The notes: a model not told the origin generated them from the sequence alone. Counted from the stretch's first letter, positions 35,795 through 45,280 are shown. The stretch: 64,000 bases of DNA from Variovorax brevis (GCF_030317105.1 NZ_JASZYG010000015.1:62001-126000); one strand, 5' to 3'. Numbers and translations are program-made.

Positions 35795-37237
35795 TCATGG
35801 CGTCTCCACACCAGGCGATGCGATGCGCGCGGTCATCGACCGCACGCCCAGCCTGCGCCGCAGGCGCTGGAATTCCGGGTTGTCGCGCAGCACCTGTCGG
35901 CCAGATGCCTCCAGATCGTGCGCGTGCGCGGGGAGGATTTCAAATGCCGTGGGCACGTCCATCAGCAGTTGCCGCATGCGTGCGTCCTTCAGGTCGTGCA
36001 GGCTCACGTTGACCAGGTAAAGTTCCGCGTCTGCGGCAAACGGGCTGCCCGCGCGCCCTCTTGCTTCGCGCAGTTCGCCTTCGAGGCGCTGCACTGCGTC
36101 CTTCACCATCTCGGTGGTTTCCTCGCTGAATCGGGAGCCAGCCCCGAAGATCAGCGTGTTGACCACCTGGCCGGCGCTGGGCACGCGGTCGGAATCGTCG
36201 ATGCCCTTGGCGACGCCGCGCTCGGAGTTCACGGTCACGAGCACGATCGTGTGCACCGAAGCCGGTGGCAGGGTCTGGAACGTGTTCAGGATCGAGCCGC
36301 TGGCGATGGTGTGATCCATCAGGCCGCGCACTCCCAGGTTGTCCGCCACTCCTCCGTCGACGAGATGGATGAATGGACGCTCCTTCGCATTCCGGTAACT
36401 CTCTGCGATCCGGTGCAGGACGCGGGCCGAGAGGTTCCGTTCGGACGACACGCCCACGTCCAGCCCCGGGGCCTGCGTGCAGGTGCCCGCATGGTTGCGC
36501 AGTGTCACCGGGCTCAGCAGGAGAGGCACTGCGGAAGACGCCGCCACGGCGAACGACAGGGGCACGGACTCCAGGTCGGAGCAAATCAGCGCGAACTGCT
36601 CCGGTGTGAACTCGAAGGGCACGCCGGTGGTGAGATCCGTGGCCGTGACCAGAAGACGCGGCCAGGGACGGCGCTGGCGCAGGTCGCCGAAGGTCGTGCC
36701 GCGGAACACGGTCTCGAGCCGATCGGCAAGGACCTGGGTGCGACCCCACCACGGCGAAGTGAGGCGGTACGTCGAGGCCGGAGACAGCGCCTGGCGGATC
36801 AGCCCCGACTGGAAATTCACGAGCAGGAAGTCCGGTTCAAAGCGGGTGAACACCTCGTCCCCGAAGGCCGCGTAGTAGGCTGCGAGGATGCTGCCGCCGG
36901 AGACGGCGCTGACCAGCCCCACTTCGTCCAGCAGCGTGGTCTCGCCGCGTTGCGTCTCGAAGCGCGTGGCCTTGAGCTCCTGCAGCACGCCCAACCCGAA
37001 CGCCGCCGCGCGCGCGCCGCCACCGGAAAGAGTGACGGCCGCGATCACCGGGCGCCCTGTGACCTGCGCATCTACGGCGACCATCGGCCTGAACGCAGGC
37101 TGGACACTCGCATCCGGCGCAATCGGCTCGTTGATCCAGGGACGCACTGTGGAACAGGCGGCGAGCAACAGGGCCAGGGCGCAGGCCGACGCACTGCGCG
37201 CGAGTCGCGGCGCCTCATTGCAAACATACAGATTCAT
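35795..37237 (-). CDS. patatin-like phospholipase lipoprotein
   Basis: A 480-residue lipoprotein (lipobox LLLAAC) with a patatin domain: oxyanion loop SGGGARAAAFGLGVL, nucleophile elbow SAVSGGSILAAYY and the catalytic Asp in LVDGGVADNLG. These features predict a Ser-Asp lipid acyl hydrolase anchored in the envelope. ATG 37237 follows GAGG; an upstream start at 37264 is less likely because it would overlap the promoter region. It is co-transcribed with mgtC, a pairing that suggests membrane-lipid or envelope-stress remodelling. Confidence 0.9.
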   Translation of the reverse strand: MNLYVCNEAPRLARSASACALALLLAACSTVRPWINEPIAPDASVQPAFRPMVAVDAQVTGRPVIAAVTLSGGGARAAAFGLGVLQELKATRFETQRGETTLLDEVGLVSAVSGGSILAAYYAAFGDEVFTRFEPDFLLVNFQSGLIRQALSPASTYRLTSPWWGRTQVLADRLETVFRGTTFGDLRQRRPWPRLLVTATDLTTGVPFEFTPEQFALICSDLESVPLSFAVAASSAVPLLLSPVTLRNHAGTCTQAPGLDVGVSSERNLSARVLHRIAESYRNAKERPFIHLVDGGVADNLGVRGLMDHTIASGSILNTFQTLPPASVHTIVLVTVNSERGVAKGIDDSDRVPSAGQVVNTLIFGAGSRFSEETTEMVKDAVQRLEGELREARGRAGSPFAADAELYLVNVSLHDLKDARMRQLLMDVPTAFEILPAHAHDLEASGRQVLRDNPEFQRLRRRLGVRSMTARIASPGVETP

Positions 37238-37269
37238 CGAGCATCCTCGTGCGGTGTTCCGCATGCCAG

Positions 37270-37322
37270 AAGATAGGGCCGTGGTCGCGCGAAGTCGTCT
37301 CGCTGCGGTCGCGTTTCGGTGC
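37270..37322 (-). promoter_or_regulatory. shared promoter element, site 3 (patatin-mgtC)
   Basis: Promoter orientation: GCAC-N7-CGAC-N8-GACGAC-N16-CCTATCTT. Plus-strand boxes: GTGC 37319-37322, GTCG 37308-37311, GTCGTC 37294-37299, TAGG 37274-37277. The -10 lies about 33-38 nt before ATG 37237. Confidence 0.65.
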
Positions 37323-37352
37323 CTTTTTGGTCAGGGCATGCGCACCGAATCC

Positions 37353-37405
37353 GGACCGAACTCAGACGATTCGTCAACGACTTCGCAGAAGGCACCGCCT
37401 ACGCT
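37353..37405 (+). promoter_or_regulatory. shared promoter element, site 4 (PRC-barrel gene)
   Basis: GGAC-N7-AGAC-N8-AACGAC-N16-CCTACGCT (37353, 37364, 37376, 37398). Spacing is the same as at the other five sites; the boxes are the weakest of the set. It is back-to-back with site 3. Confidence 0.55.
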
Positions 37406-37478
37406 GCGGTATCGGCGCCACCCGTGCAGACCCGGCGCCGTAACCCTTCCACCCTTCCTCAGATCCAGGAGAAAAGAC

Positions 37479-37871
37479 ATGAGAAACACATTCACAGGCG
37501 CACTGGCAACACTTGTCCTCTTGATGGGGGCAGCAGGCGCCCAGGCGCAGGTTGCAGGCTCCACGCTGGTCGGAACTAGCGTCACGCAGGTGCGCGAGAT
37601 CGCCAACGGCTTGAGCGTCAAGAAGCAGATCCTCGGGCAAGAGGTCCTCAACGAAAACGGCGAAACCGTGGGCCGCATCACCGATGTCATCGTCGCGCCA
37701 AACGCGTCCGTCTCTTACGCCATCGTGGGCGCCGGCGGATTCCTGGGCGTGCGCAGGCACGACGTCGCGATCCCGGTGGCACTGTTCAACGTTTCAGGGG
37801 ACCGCCCGGTGCTGCGTGGCGCGACGCGCGACGCGATCAAGGCCATGCCGGTCTTCGAGTACACGCGTTGA
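37479..37871 (+). CDS. periplasmic PRC-barrel domain protein
   Basis: A 130-residue protein with a signal peptide (FTGALATLVLLMGAAGAQA). The single PRC-barrel domain reads LGQEVLNENGETVGRITDVIVAPN...AIVGAGGFLGVRRHDVAIPV. PRC barrels act as small binding modules; the substrate here is unknown. ATG 37479 has AGGAG at eight bases. It diverges from the patatin-mgtC unit, both sides carry the shared promoter element, and a small gene follows at 37907. Confidence 0.88.
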   Translation: MRNTFTGALATLVLLMGAAGAQAQVAGSTLVGTSVTQVREIANGLSVKKQILGQEVLNENGETVGRITDVIVAPNASVSYAIVGAGGFLGVRRHDVAIPVALFNVSGDRPVLRGATRDAIKAMPVFEYTR

Positions 37872-37906
37872 CCACAGCGTCGCCGCTCACGACCGGAGGT
37901 TTCACC

Positions 37907-38197
37907 ATGCGCCAGGAACTCTCTTCTTCCTTCGGCGAGGCTGTTGCAGCCACGTCCCACGCCGAGCCTGCGTCCTTCGTCCTGCTGTTCCGTTCCCTGG
38001 TCCAAAGTGGTCAGGCGTTCGCGTTCGCCTGCGACCCGCACGGGCACGTCGACATGGATGGCATGAGCGAACGGCTGCGAAACAACTACCTGTACGCGCG
38101 TGCAATGATCGGCCGCGATCTGGACTTCCCGAGCGTGCACACGCACGTCGAGCCGGCTCGGGCCCAGGCGCAGCGGCCCGGCCCCATCCAGGTCTAA
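37907..38197 (+). CDS. small conserved hypothetical protein (96 aa)
   Basis: A 96-residue soluble protein with no recognised domain. The central part (SFVLLFRSLVQSGQAFAFACDPHGHVDMD) and the motif RNNYLYARAMIGRD look conserved, and I have an impression of similar short proteins in Burkholderiales. ATG 37907 follows GGAGG at eight bases; an in-frame TTG at 37868 overlaps the PRC gene stop. It probably shares the PRC-barrel transcript. Its TAA overlaps the stop of the convergent gene. Confidence 0.7.
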   Translation: MRQELSSSFGEAVAATSHAEPASFVLLFRSLVQSGQAFAFACDPHGHVDMDGMSERLRNNYLYARAMIGRDLDFPSVHTHVEPARAQAQRPGPIQV

Positions 38198-38643
38198 AGT
38201 CCGGCGCGGATGGCCTTGAGCTCCCTGCGGCACGCCTCGCCGAACACCTTCAGGGGATCGGCGTCCTGCGAATGCGCAATGCGGCTCACATCTTCCGCCG
38301 TCAGGTTGCTGGCGAAATACTGGTCCGCGATGCGCCGCAACAGGCGCTCGGCCTCGGCGAGCACTTCGGCGGAGGCGGTGAGCCGGATGCGATTGAGCAG
38401 CGCGTACGCCGGGACGAGCGTCTCCGGCTGATCGAGCGTGTGCGTCAGTGCATCCATCAGGAGCTTGCCGCACTCGGCGATGAATTCGCCGTAGAGAGCC
38501 TCGTGCTTTCCGATCTCCATCCGGACCAGTTCGCGCCGGCCGTGCGTTTTCTGGGTGATCCACGCGATCGCGATCGTGGCCGTGCTGCCGGCCAGCGAAC
38601 CCACTACACCCGCGAGACCACCGACCATGCTGACGTCCATCAT
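38194..38643 (-). CDS. hypothetical membrane-anchored protein
   Basis: About 149 residues: an N-terminal transmembrane segment (MVGGLAGVVGSLAGSTATIAIAW), then a charged, helical cytoplasmic domain (MEIGKHEALYGEFIAECGKLLMDAL...). No family was recognised with confidence. The start is uncertain: ATGs at 38643 and 38640 and a GTG at 38673 are possible and none has a good ribosome binding site. It faces the small gene at 37907-38197 tail to tail with a 4-bp overlap. Confidence 0.6.
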   Translation of the reverse strand: MMDVSMVGGLAGVVGSLAGSTATIAIAWITQKTHGRRELVRMEIGKHEALYGEFIAECGKLLMDALTHTLDQPETLVPAYALLNRIRLTASAEVLAEAERLLRRIADQYFASNLTAEDVSRIAHSQDADPLKVFGEACRRELKAIRAGL

Positions 38644-38787
38644 CGGCGCTGAGGGCACCGCAAGAACAAGCACGCCGCCAGTGTGCTTGCGACACGGCGG
38701 TCATGATCTTGAACGGCTTCTCTTCCTCGCTGCGGTCGTGACCCGGATGCCACGACGCCCGGCCCGGATGCAATGAAGCTCACGCTA

Positions 38788-39418
38788 AAGAAGGTAGATC
38801 GCGGGCATCTGCGCATCGGGATAGAGCGCGCACGCAGCCAACGAGCTCGCACTCGGCCTTGCACACCAACAGCAGCGTCTGGCCAGCCGTCGGATCGCGA
38901 ACGAAGATACCGATGTACACCGGATGGCCGGCGCTGAGGGCAACAGCCACCTGCGAGCCCTCCTTGAAGCCGCCGACGCCGAGTCAATGGCCACCCCGTG
39001 GATCGATGATCAAGCAGGGACGGCGGCGCGCACCCAAATTGACACCGCTTGGCAACACGATGGGCAGCAGCGCGTGGTTGACGGGGCGCTTGTGCGTGCC
39101 CCCGTCCATCACGATCTCGTGCTGAAGCTGCGGCGGCAGGCCTTGCCGCTCGTGCTCGACAGTGTTGATCGCGCGCTGGCGCCGCGCGTCGCGGCCCAGC
39201 ACCTGGCGCTGGGCGAAATCGGCGCCGTACTGCGCAGCGTGCACGCCGGCCTGCCGGAGCGGCAGTTGATTGAGCGAGGCCGCCAGTTGCCGCGCGCCTG
39301 CGCGGCGCATGCGTGCGACCAGGTGCTCGACGGCCTCGATGGCCCGGTGCCGCAACGCCCTGGCGATCTCTTTCGGGATCTCCGGGCTTTCGGCATGCCC
39401 CATCGCCAGATGTTTCAT
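38788..39418 (-). pseudogene. decayed DUF3141 (PHB-depolymerase-like) gene
   Basis: The frame starts MKHLAMGHAESPEIPKEIA with an AGGA upstream and runs into the DUF3141 core: HKRPVNHALLPIVLPSGV and PCLIIDPRGGH. At the invariant GHG motif the Gly codon is TGA (38984-38986). The same frame continues LGVGGFKEGSQVAVALSAGHPVYIGIFVRDPTAGQTLLLVCKAE; then a frameshift is needed to reach CALYPDAQMPAI before the sequence breaks off. Intact members are several hundred residues and carry an alpha/beta-hydrolase core, so this is a truncated relic with at least one nonsense and one frameshift. It sits 22 nt behind the RND pump gene. Confidence 0.75.
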
Positions 39419-39440
39419 GGGATCGTTCCTGCGTTGGAGG

Positions 39441-42400
39441 TCAGGTCGTTGCCAGCACCACATGCTGCCCCTGAGCCGGGCCGGTGCTGCCTGCCGCCTG
39501 TCGGCGGACCTTGAACCACGCCGCGTACAGGGCAGGCACGAAGAAGATGGTCAGCACCGTGGCGATGGTCAGGCCGCCCATGATCGCGAGAGCCATCGGG
39601 CCCCAGAAGACGCTGCGCGTGAGCGGAAGCATCGCGAGCACCGTGGCGGCGGCGGTCAGCACAACGGGGCGCGTCCGGTGCAGGGCCGCATCCACGATGG
39701 CATTCCAGGCGTCGCGGCCTTCCTCCATCTCGGTGCGCACCTGGTCGATCAGGATCACCGAGTTGCGCATGATCATGCCGCCGAGCGCGATGATGCCCAG
39801 GATCGCGACGAAGCCGAGCGGGGCGCGGAACACCAGCAGGGCTGCGACCACGCCGATCAGGCCGAGCGGGGCGGTGAGGAACACCATCGCCATCTTCGAG
39901 AAGCTCTGCAGTTGCAACATCAGGATCAGCAGGATGGTGAGCACCATCACTGGGGCCACGGCGGCGAGGGCCTTGTTTGCCGTGTCGCTTTCTTCCACGG
40001 CGCCGCCCATGTCGACGCGGTAGCCGGCGGGCAGCTTCGCCTCGATGCCCTTGAGCAGCGGCGCGATTTCCTTCGTGACGGAAACGGCCTGCTCGCCGTC
40101 CTTGACGTCGGCACGCACGGTGATCGCCATGTCGCGGTTGCGGCGCCACAGCACGGGCTCTTCGAGCTCGTACTTCACCTTGGCCACTTCGGACAGCGGC
40201 ACGACGGTGCCGGCGCGCGTGTAGATATTCACGTCCTTCAGCGTGTCCAGGTCGAGGCGTTCCTGCGGCACGGCACGCGCGACGATGTCCACCAGGTTCT
40301 CGTGCTCGCGCAACTGCGACAGGGTCGCGCCGTTCATCGCGCTCTGGGTCACGAGATTGACGTCGGAGGGCGTGAGACCAAGCGCACGCGCCTTGTCCTG
40401 GTCGAGTTCGACCTTCAGCATGCGCACGGGGTCATTCCAGTCAAGCTGCACGTCACGCACCTTCGGGCTCGAGGCCATGACGTGTTCAACCTCGCGGGCA
40501 ATATCGCGCACCTTCTGGGTGTCCGGGCCCACCACGCGAAACTGCACCGGGTAGCCCACCGCGGGGCCCATCTCCAGACGCGTGACACGAACCCAGGCTT
40601 GCGGGAATTCCTTGTCGACCGTGGCCATGAGCCGCAAACGTACGCGCTCGCGCGCTTCCATGTCCTTGGTCATCACGATGAATTGCGCGTAGCCAGGATT
40701 GGGCAGCTCGGGCGACAGCGCGAGGTAAAAGCGCGGGGAACCAGCGCCCGTGTAGGCGGTGAAGAACTTGACGTCCTCTTCGTTCTTCAGGATCGCCTCC
40801 ATGCGCTTGACCTGTTCGGTCGTGGCCTGGAAGGACGAGCCTTCCTTCATGCGCATGTCCATGATCAGCTCGGGTCGCTCGCTGTTCGGGAAGAACTGCT
40901 GCGGGACGAACCTCATGCCGGCCAGCGCGAGCACCAGGGCGGCCCCCGTCACGGCGATGATCAGCCAGCGCTTGTCCAGCGCGAAGTCGATCCAGCCGCG
41001 CAGCTTGCGGTAGAAGGGCGTGTCGTACGGGTCGCCGTGGTGTTTCTTGCCGAAGTCCTTCGGCAGCATTTTCACCGCGAGGTAGGGCACGATCATGCCT
41101 GAGCAGAGCCATGAGAACACCACGGCAATGCCCACGATCCAGAAGATGCCCCCCGCGTATTCGGCGGTGGTGGAGTGCGCGAAGCCGATCGGCATGAAGC
41201 CAGCCACCGTGATGAGGGCGCCCGAAAGGCGGGGCATGGCGGTGGCGGAATAGGAGAAGGCGGCCGCCTTCGCGCGGTCCCACCCTCCTTCCATCTTCAC
41301 CACCATCATTTCGATCGCGATGATCGCGTCGTCCACCAGCAGACCGAGCGCGATGATGAGCGAGCCGAGCGAGATGCGCTCCAGGTTCCAGCCCATCGCG
41401 AGCATCACCATGGCGACGACGCCGAGCACCAGAGGCACCGAGATGGCGACGATGAGGCCGGTGCGGAAGCCCAGGCTCAGCAGGCTCACCGCCATGACGA
41501 TCACGAGCGCTTCCATCAGCGAGCGCTCGAATTCCCACACGGAATCCTTCACGGTGGTGGGCTGGTCGGCGACGCGCTCCAGCTCCACGCCGTGCGGCAG
41601 TTCGGCTTGCACCTTCGCGACCGCGTCTTCCACGGCCTTGCCGAGCTCCACGACGTTGCCGTCTTCGGTCATCACGATGCCGACCATCAGCACCTCCTGG
41701 CCGTTGTGGCGGATGGTGTAGGTCGGCGGGTCCTGGAAGCCGCGCGTCACTGTCGCGATGTCGCCAAGCTTGATCGTCCGGCCTGCGGCCGTGACCGGCA
41801 CGTTGCGGATGTCGTCCAGATTCGTGAACTGGCCGCTCACGCGCATGAACACGCGGTCGTCCTTCGTGTCGATGGAGCCGCCGGGCAGCATGGCGTTCTG
41901 GCTCCTCAGGCTCTCGGCAATAGCCAGCGGCGCGATGCCGAGCGCGGCCAGGCGCTGGTTCGAGAACTCCACGTACACCTTCTGGTCCTGCTTGCCCAGG
42001 AGGTCGACCTTTTTCACATAGGGCGCCTTGAGCAGGCGGCGCTTGATGTCCTCGGAGATGTCGGACAGCTCCGCGTGCCCGATGCCGTCACCCTTGACCG
42101 CATAGAGCAGGGAGTAGACGTCGCCGAACTCGTCGTTGAAGATCGGGCCGATGACGCCCTCAGGGAGTTCGAGCTTGAGGTCGGAGAACTTCTTGCGCGC
42201 CTGATACCAGGCATCCTGCTGATCCTTGTGCGACGTGCCGCCCTTCACGGTGATCGTCATGCCGCCGTAGCCCTGGCGCGCAAAGGTGACGACCTTGTCG
42301 AAGTGGTCGAGCTGCTCGAACTTCTTTTCCATGCGATTCAGAAGCTGGTCCTGGACCTGCTGTGCGCTCGCGCCGGGCCAGATGACCGTGGCCGTCATCG

Positions 42401-42539
42401 ACGGCACGGAGAACTTGGGGTCCTCGAGCTGGCCGAGCCTGGAGAAGCTGAAGACGCCCGCGATCGAGACCACGATGATCAGGAAGAGCACCACGGCACG
42501 ATGCCCGAGCGCCCATTCGGTGAGGTTGAAGTTGTTCAT
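39441..42539 (-). CDS. RND efflux pump permease subunit (AcrB-like)
   Basis: A 1032-residue inner-membrane pump with 12 predicted transmembrane helices and two large periplasmic loops, the normal RND length. The proton-relay pair D403/D404 in GLLVDDAIIAIEMM is present, as are porter-domain motifs such as TVIWPGASAQQVQDQLLNRMEK. It exports drugs or lipophilic compounds using the proton gradient. The ATG at 42539 overlaps the TGA of the adaptor gene (ATGA). It is the third gene of an OMF-adaptor-pump operon driven from the shared promoter element at 45228-45280. Confidence 0.95.
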   Translation of the reverse strand: MNNFNLTEWALGHRAVVLFLIIVVSIAGVFSFSRLGQLEDPKFSVPSMTATVIWPGASAQQVQDQLLNRMEKKFEQLDHFDKVVTFARQGYGGMTITVKGGTSHKDQQDAWYQARKKFSDLKLELPEGVIGPIFNDEFGDVYSLLYAVKGDGIGHAELSDISEDIKRRLLKAPYVKKVDLLGKQDQKVYVEFSNQRLAALGIAPLAIAESLRSQNAMLPGGSIDTKDDRVFMRVSGQFTNLDDIRNVPVTAAGRTIKLGDIATVTRGFQDPPTYTIRHNGQEVLMVGIVMTEDGNVVELGKAVEDAVAKVQAELPHGVELERVADQPTTVKDSVWEFERSLMEALVIVMAVSLLSLGFRTGLIVAISVPLVLGVVAMVMLAMGWNLERISLGSLIIALGLLVDDAIIAIEMMVVKMEGGWDRAKAAAFSYSATAMPRLSGALITVAGFMPIGFAHSTTAEYAGGIFWIVGIAVVFSWLCSGMIVPYLAVKMLPKDFGKKHHGDPYDTPFYRKLRGWIDFALDKRWLIIAVTGAALVLALAGMRFVPQQFFPNSERPELIMDMRMKEGSSFQATTEQVKRMEAILKNEEDVKFFTAYTGAGSPRFYLALSPELPNPGYAQFIVMTKDMEARERVRLRLMATVDKEFPQAWVRVTRLEMGPAVGYPVQFRVVGPDTQKVRDIAREVEHVMASSPKVRDVQLDWNDPVRMLKVELDQDKARALGLTPSDVNLVTQSAMNGATLSQLREHENLVDIVARAVPQERLDLDTLKDVNIYTRAGTVVPLSEVAKVKYELEEPVLWRRNRDMAITVRADVKDGEQAVSVTKEIAPLLKGIEAKLPAGYRVDMGGAVEESDTANKALAAVAPVMVLTILLILMLQLQSFSKMAMVFLTAPLGLIGVVAALLVFRAPLGFVAILGIIALGGMIMRNSVILIDQVRTEMEEGRDAWNAIVDAALHRTRPVVLTAAATVLAMLPLTRSVFWGPMALAIMGGLTIATVLTIFFVPALYAAWFKVRRQAAGSTGPAQGQHVVLATT

Positions 42540-43654
42540 CGGGCGGCCTGCTTCGTGCTGTCTGCTTCAGCGAGGACCGCACCGGGCAGCGCGACCTTCA
42601 GTCCGGGTGCCATCTTCTGCACCCCGGCGGTGACGACCTGCTCGCCGGCCGGCGGACCGGACACCAGCACGTCGTCGTTGCGGTAACCGTGCACCTTGAC
42701 GGGCAAGAGTTCGACGGTGCCCACCGGCTCCTTCGCCGAGTGCTTGACCACCCACACCGCAGGCTGGCCGCTGGATTGCGTGAGCGCGCTCGCCGGCAGG
42801 GACGCCAGCGGCGTCTCCGACAACACCCGGTCAGTCACCAGCGTGGCCGTTGCGCCCAGGGGCAGGGGCTGAGCGCCAGCCGGCTTGAGCCGGGCGCGAT
42901 AGGTGCGTGTCTGCGCGGCGGCCTGCGGCGACATCTCGCGCAGCGAGACCTCGAAAAAGTCGGCCGGCGCGCTCGCCAGCGACGCCTTGAACCGGGCCGA
43001 CCTGAACGCCGCCAACTGGTCCTCGGGCACGTCGACGACGATTTCCGGTACGCCCGGGTCGGCGATCGCGACCACAGGCAGTCCTTCGGCGACCACCTGC
43101 CCCACTTCCAGGCGAACCGCGGTGACCACGCCGCTGCGCGAGGCGCGCAGCGTCGTGTACTTCAGGCGGTTGCGCGCGAGCTCGAGCTGGCGCGCCTGCG
43201 CCCCTTCGGCCGCCTGCGACGTCTCCGCGCCGCTGTGGGCATGCTCGTCGTCGGACACGCTGACCGAGCCGTCGGCTTTCAGCGAACCCAGGCGCTTGCG
43301 ATCCGATTCGGCCTGGCGGGCCTGCGTGACGGCGGCCGACCATTGCTGCCGCGCGGCCTCCTCGGCCAGTCGGTAGTCGGTGTCGTCCAGCACCGCGAGG
43401 ATGTCACCCTCGCGCACGAACTGGCCGACATCGACCTTGCGCTGGGCGACTTTGCCGCCCACGCGGAAGGCCTGGTCGACTTCGTAGCGCGATTGCACGG
43501 TGCCTGCGTAGCGGTTGGCTTCGCGCACGGCGTCATAGCGGATTTCGGCGGTACGCACCGGACGATGCGCCTCGATGGGCGGCTTGTCCGGGCTGCATGC
43601 GGAGAGCATCGCGGCGATCGGCAAAGCGATGACTGCGGTAAGAGTGTTCTTCAA
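42536..43654 (-). CDS. RND periplasmic adaptor (membrane fusion protein)
   Basis: A 372-residue adaptor with a lipobox (AAMLSAC), lipoyl halves (YAGTVQSRYEVDQAFRVGGKV and GVVTAVRLEVGQVV), a coiled-coil hairpin and a beta-barrel. It starts at TTG 43654, preceded by GAGGT; no ATG gives a signal peptide, and the longer open frame is antisense to the outer-membrane gene. The hairpin contains an unusual short acidic/His stretch (SVSVSDDEHAHSGAET). It is coupled to the pump gene by a 4-bp overlap and lies 29 nt downstream of the outer-membrane factor gene. Confidence 0.9.
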   Translation of the reverse strand: MKNTLTAVIALPIAAMLSACSPDKPPIEAHRPVRTAEIRYDAVREANRYAGTVQSRYEVDQAFRVGGKVAQRKVDVGQFVREGDILAVLDDTDYRLAEEAARQQWSAAVTQARQAESDRKRLGSLKADGSVSVSDDEHAHSGAETSQAAEGAQARQLELARNRLKYTTLRASRSGVVTAVRLEVGQVVAEGLPVVAIADPGVPEIVVDVPEDQLAAFRSARFKASLASAPADFFEVSLREMSPQAAAQTRTYRARLKPAGAQPLPLGATATLVTDRVLSETPLASLPASALTQSSGQPAVWVVKHSAKEPVGTVELLPVKVHGYRNDDVLVSGPPAGEQVVTAGVQKMAPGLKVALPGAVLAEADSTKQAAR

Positions 43655-43683
43655 GACAGTACCTCGTGGAAGGGCGACGGGTT

Positions 43684-45195
43684 TCAGGAATGCGACGCCT
43701 GGGTGGCGTCGGCGGAGGTGGATTGCGCTGCGGGCTGGGCGGAAGGCTCGAACACCTGCCAGCCACCGCCCAGCGCCTTGTAGAGCTGCACGCTGTCCAG
43801 CAACAGCTGGGTGTTGCTCTCGTTGGCGCTCAGTCCTGCTGCCAGGCGCGAGCGCTGCGCATCGAGCAGCGGCAGCAGGTCGATCTGGCCGCGGTCGTAG
43901 AGTGACTGGGCGCGGCCGAGCGCCGCTTGCGCGGAAGCGGCGGCGGTCTGCAGCGACTGCGAGCGCTGTCGTTCCGAGGAGAGCGCGACCAGCGCGTTCT
44001 CCACGTCTTCCAGCGCGCGCACCATGCCATCCTCGGCGCGCAGCAGCGCTTCGCGCTGGCCGCTCTCCGCGATGTCGTTGAGGGCCTGCGTGCGGCCCGC
44101 GTTGAAGATCGGCATCGCAAGCAGGGCCGCCACGTTGGTGTAGCGGGCAGCACCCAGGCCGATGCCGTTCAGTTGCACGTTCTGGCGCCCGAACGACGCA
44201 TCGAGGAACAGCCGCGGAAACCATTCGGCTGCGGCCTGCTGGCGTCGCGCATTGGCCGCATCCAGCTGCGCCATCAGGGCAAGCACGTCGGGCCGGCGTT
44301 GCAGCAGCGCGGCAGGTTGTCCCGGCCGGGCCTGGGGCACGAGCACGTCGCCGCGCCAGGGTTCGATTTGCGCGGCGTTGAAGGCCTGGTCACCGATCAG
44401 CACCGCAATGCGATGCCGCGAGACCGCTGCAATCGTCTCCAGCGGCGGGATCTGTGCGCGCGCCGTTTCGGCCTCGGTCTGCGCGCGCTCCACGTCAAAC
44501 GAAGTCGCCAACCCGGTGCGCTCGCGCGCCTTCACCAGGCGCAGGGTTTCGTCGCGGGCCGCGGAGATCGCATGCAGGGTGTCGAGCTGGCGCGTCGCGC
44601 CGACCAACGTGAAGTAGTTGCTGGCGACGTCGGTCATCACCAGCAGGCGCACGCCGCGCATGCCGTCTTCCACCGCCAGCGCGTCCGCCGCGGCGGCGGC
44701 CGCGCCCGCACGCAGGCGACCGCTCAAGTCGATCTCCCACGAGACGTCGAGGCCAGCGCTACCGCTCCTGGTGTCCGGCTGCAACTTCTTCACGGCGTCG
44801 CTGTAGCCGCTGCTGCGATCGCTCCCCGAGGCGACGGCGCTGACGCTTGGCATCAGGAAGGACCGGCTGACCGTGACGCCGGAACGCGCCGCCCGCAAGC
44901 GCTCGGCGGCGACCTTGACGTCGCGGTTCTCGCGCGCGGCGCGGCGCACCAGGTCGGTCAATACAGGGTCGTTGAAAGTTTCCCACCAGGCGGCCTCGGG
45001 CTCGATGTCGGAGGGAGCGCTCGCGGCGAACCGGGCGGGCACGTCGACCGCCGGATGCGAAGCGGGCGTTGAACAGCCCGTGGACACCAAGGTGATCAAC
45101 GCGGCCAGCGCCGCCACGACAAAGGGACCGGCAGCCCGTTTGAGGGGCTTCGGCCAGGGGTGCTGCAACGGCGCAAGTGCGGATGGATGTGACAT
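43684..45195 (-). CDS. RND outer-membrane efflux lipoprotein (NodT family)
   Basis: A 503-residue TolC-like duct. The lipobox VSTGC is followed by WWETFNDPVLTDLVRRAARENRDV, paired helical hairpins and the QRRPDVLALMAQLDAANAR repeat signature, ending with YKALGGGW. It is the first gene of the pump operon; the order outer-membrane factor, adaptor, pump is the reverse of mexAB-oprM. Its start lies about 37 nt behind the CCTACGCT -10 of the shared promoter element. Confidence 0.93.
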   Translation of the reverse strand: MSHPSALAPLQHPWPKPLKRAAGPFVVAALAALITLVSTGCSTPASHPAVDVPARFAASAPSDIEPEAAWWETFNDPVLTDLVRRAARENRDVKVAAERLRAARSGVTVSRSFLMPSVSAVASGSDRSSGYSDAVKKLQPDTRSGSAGLDVSWEIDLSGRLRAGAAAAAADALAVEDGMRGVRLLVMTDVASNYFTLVGATRQLDTLHAISAARDETLRLVKARERTGLATSFDVERAQTEAETARAQIPPLETIAAVSRHRIAVLIGDQAFNAAQIEPWRGDVLVPQARPGQPAALLQRRPDVLALMAQLDAANARRQQAAAEWFPRLFLDASFGRQNVQLNGIGLGAARYTNVAALLAMPIFNAGRTQALNDIAESGQREALLRAEDGMVRALEDVENALVALSSERQRSQSLQTAAASAQAALGRAQSLYDRGQIDLLPLLDAQRSRLAAGLSANESNTQLLLDSVQLYKALGGGWQVFEPSAQPAAQSTSADATQASHS

Positions 45196-45227
45196 CAGAG
45201 TGGACTCGTCTGGGTTTGATGGGTGTG

Positions 45228-45280
45228 AGCGTAGGGCGCGAGGCGCCCGAAGTCGTCAGCGTTGCGTCGTCGTTTGGTCG
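45228..45280 (-). promoter_or_regulatory. shared promoter element, site 1 (RND operon)
   Basis: Promoter orientation: CGAC-N7-CGAC-N8-GACGAC-N16-CCTACGCT. Plus-strand boxes: GTCG 45277-45280, GTCG 45266-45269, GTCGTC 45252-45257, TAGG 45232-45235. Confidence 0.7.

Noticed and set aside
38785..38994. 69-codon minus-strand ORF treated as a separate gene
   Set aside because: Its only meaningful segment (ALYPDAQMPAI) is the continuation of the DUF3141 relic after a frameshift.
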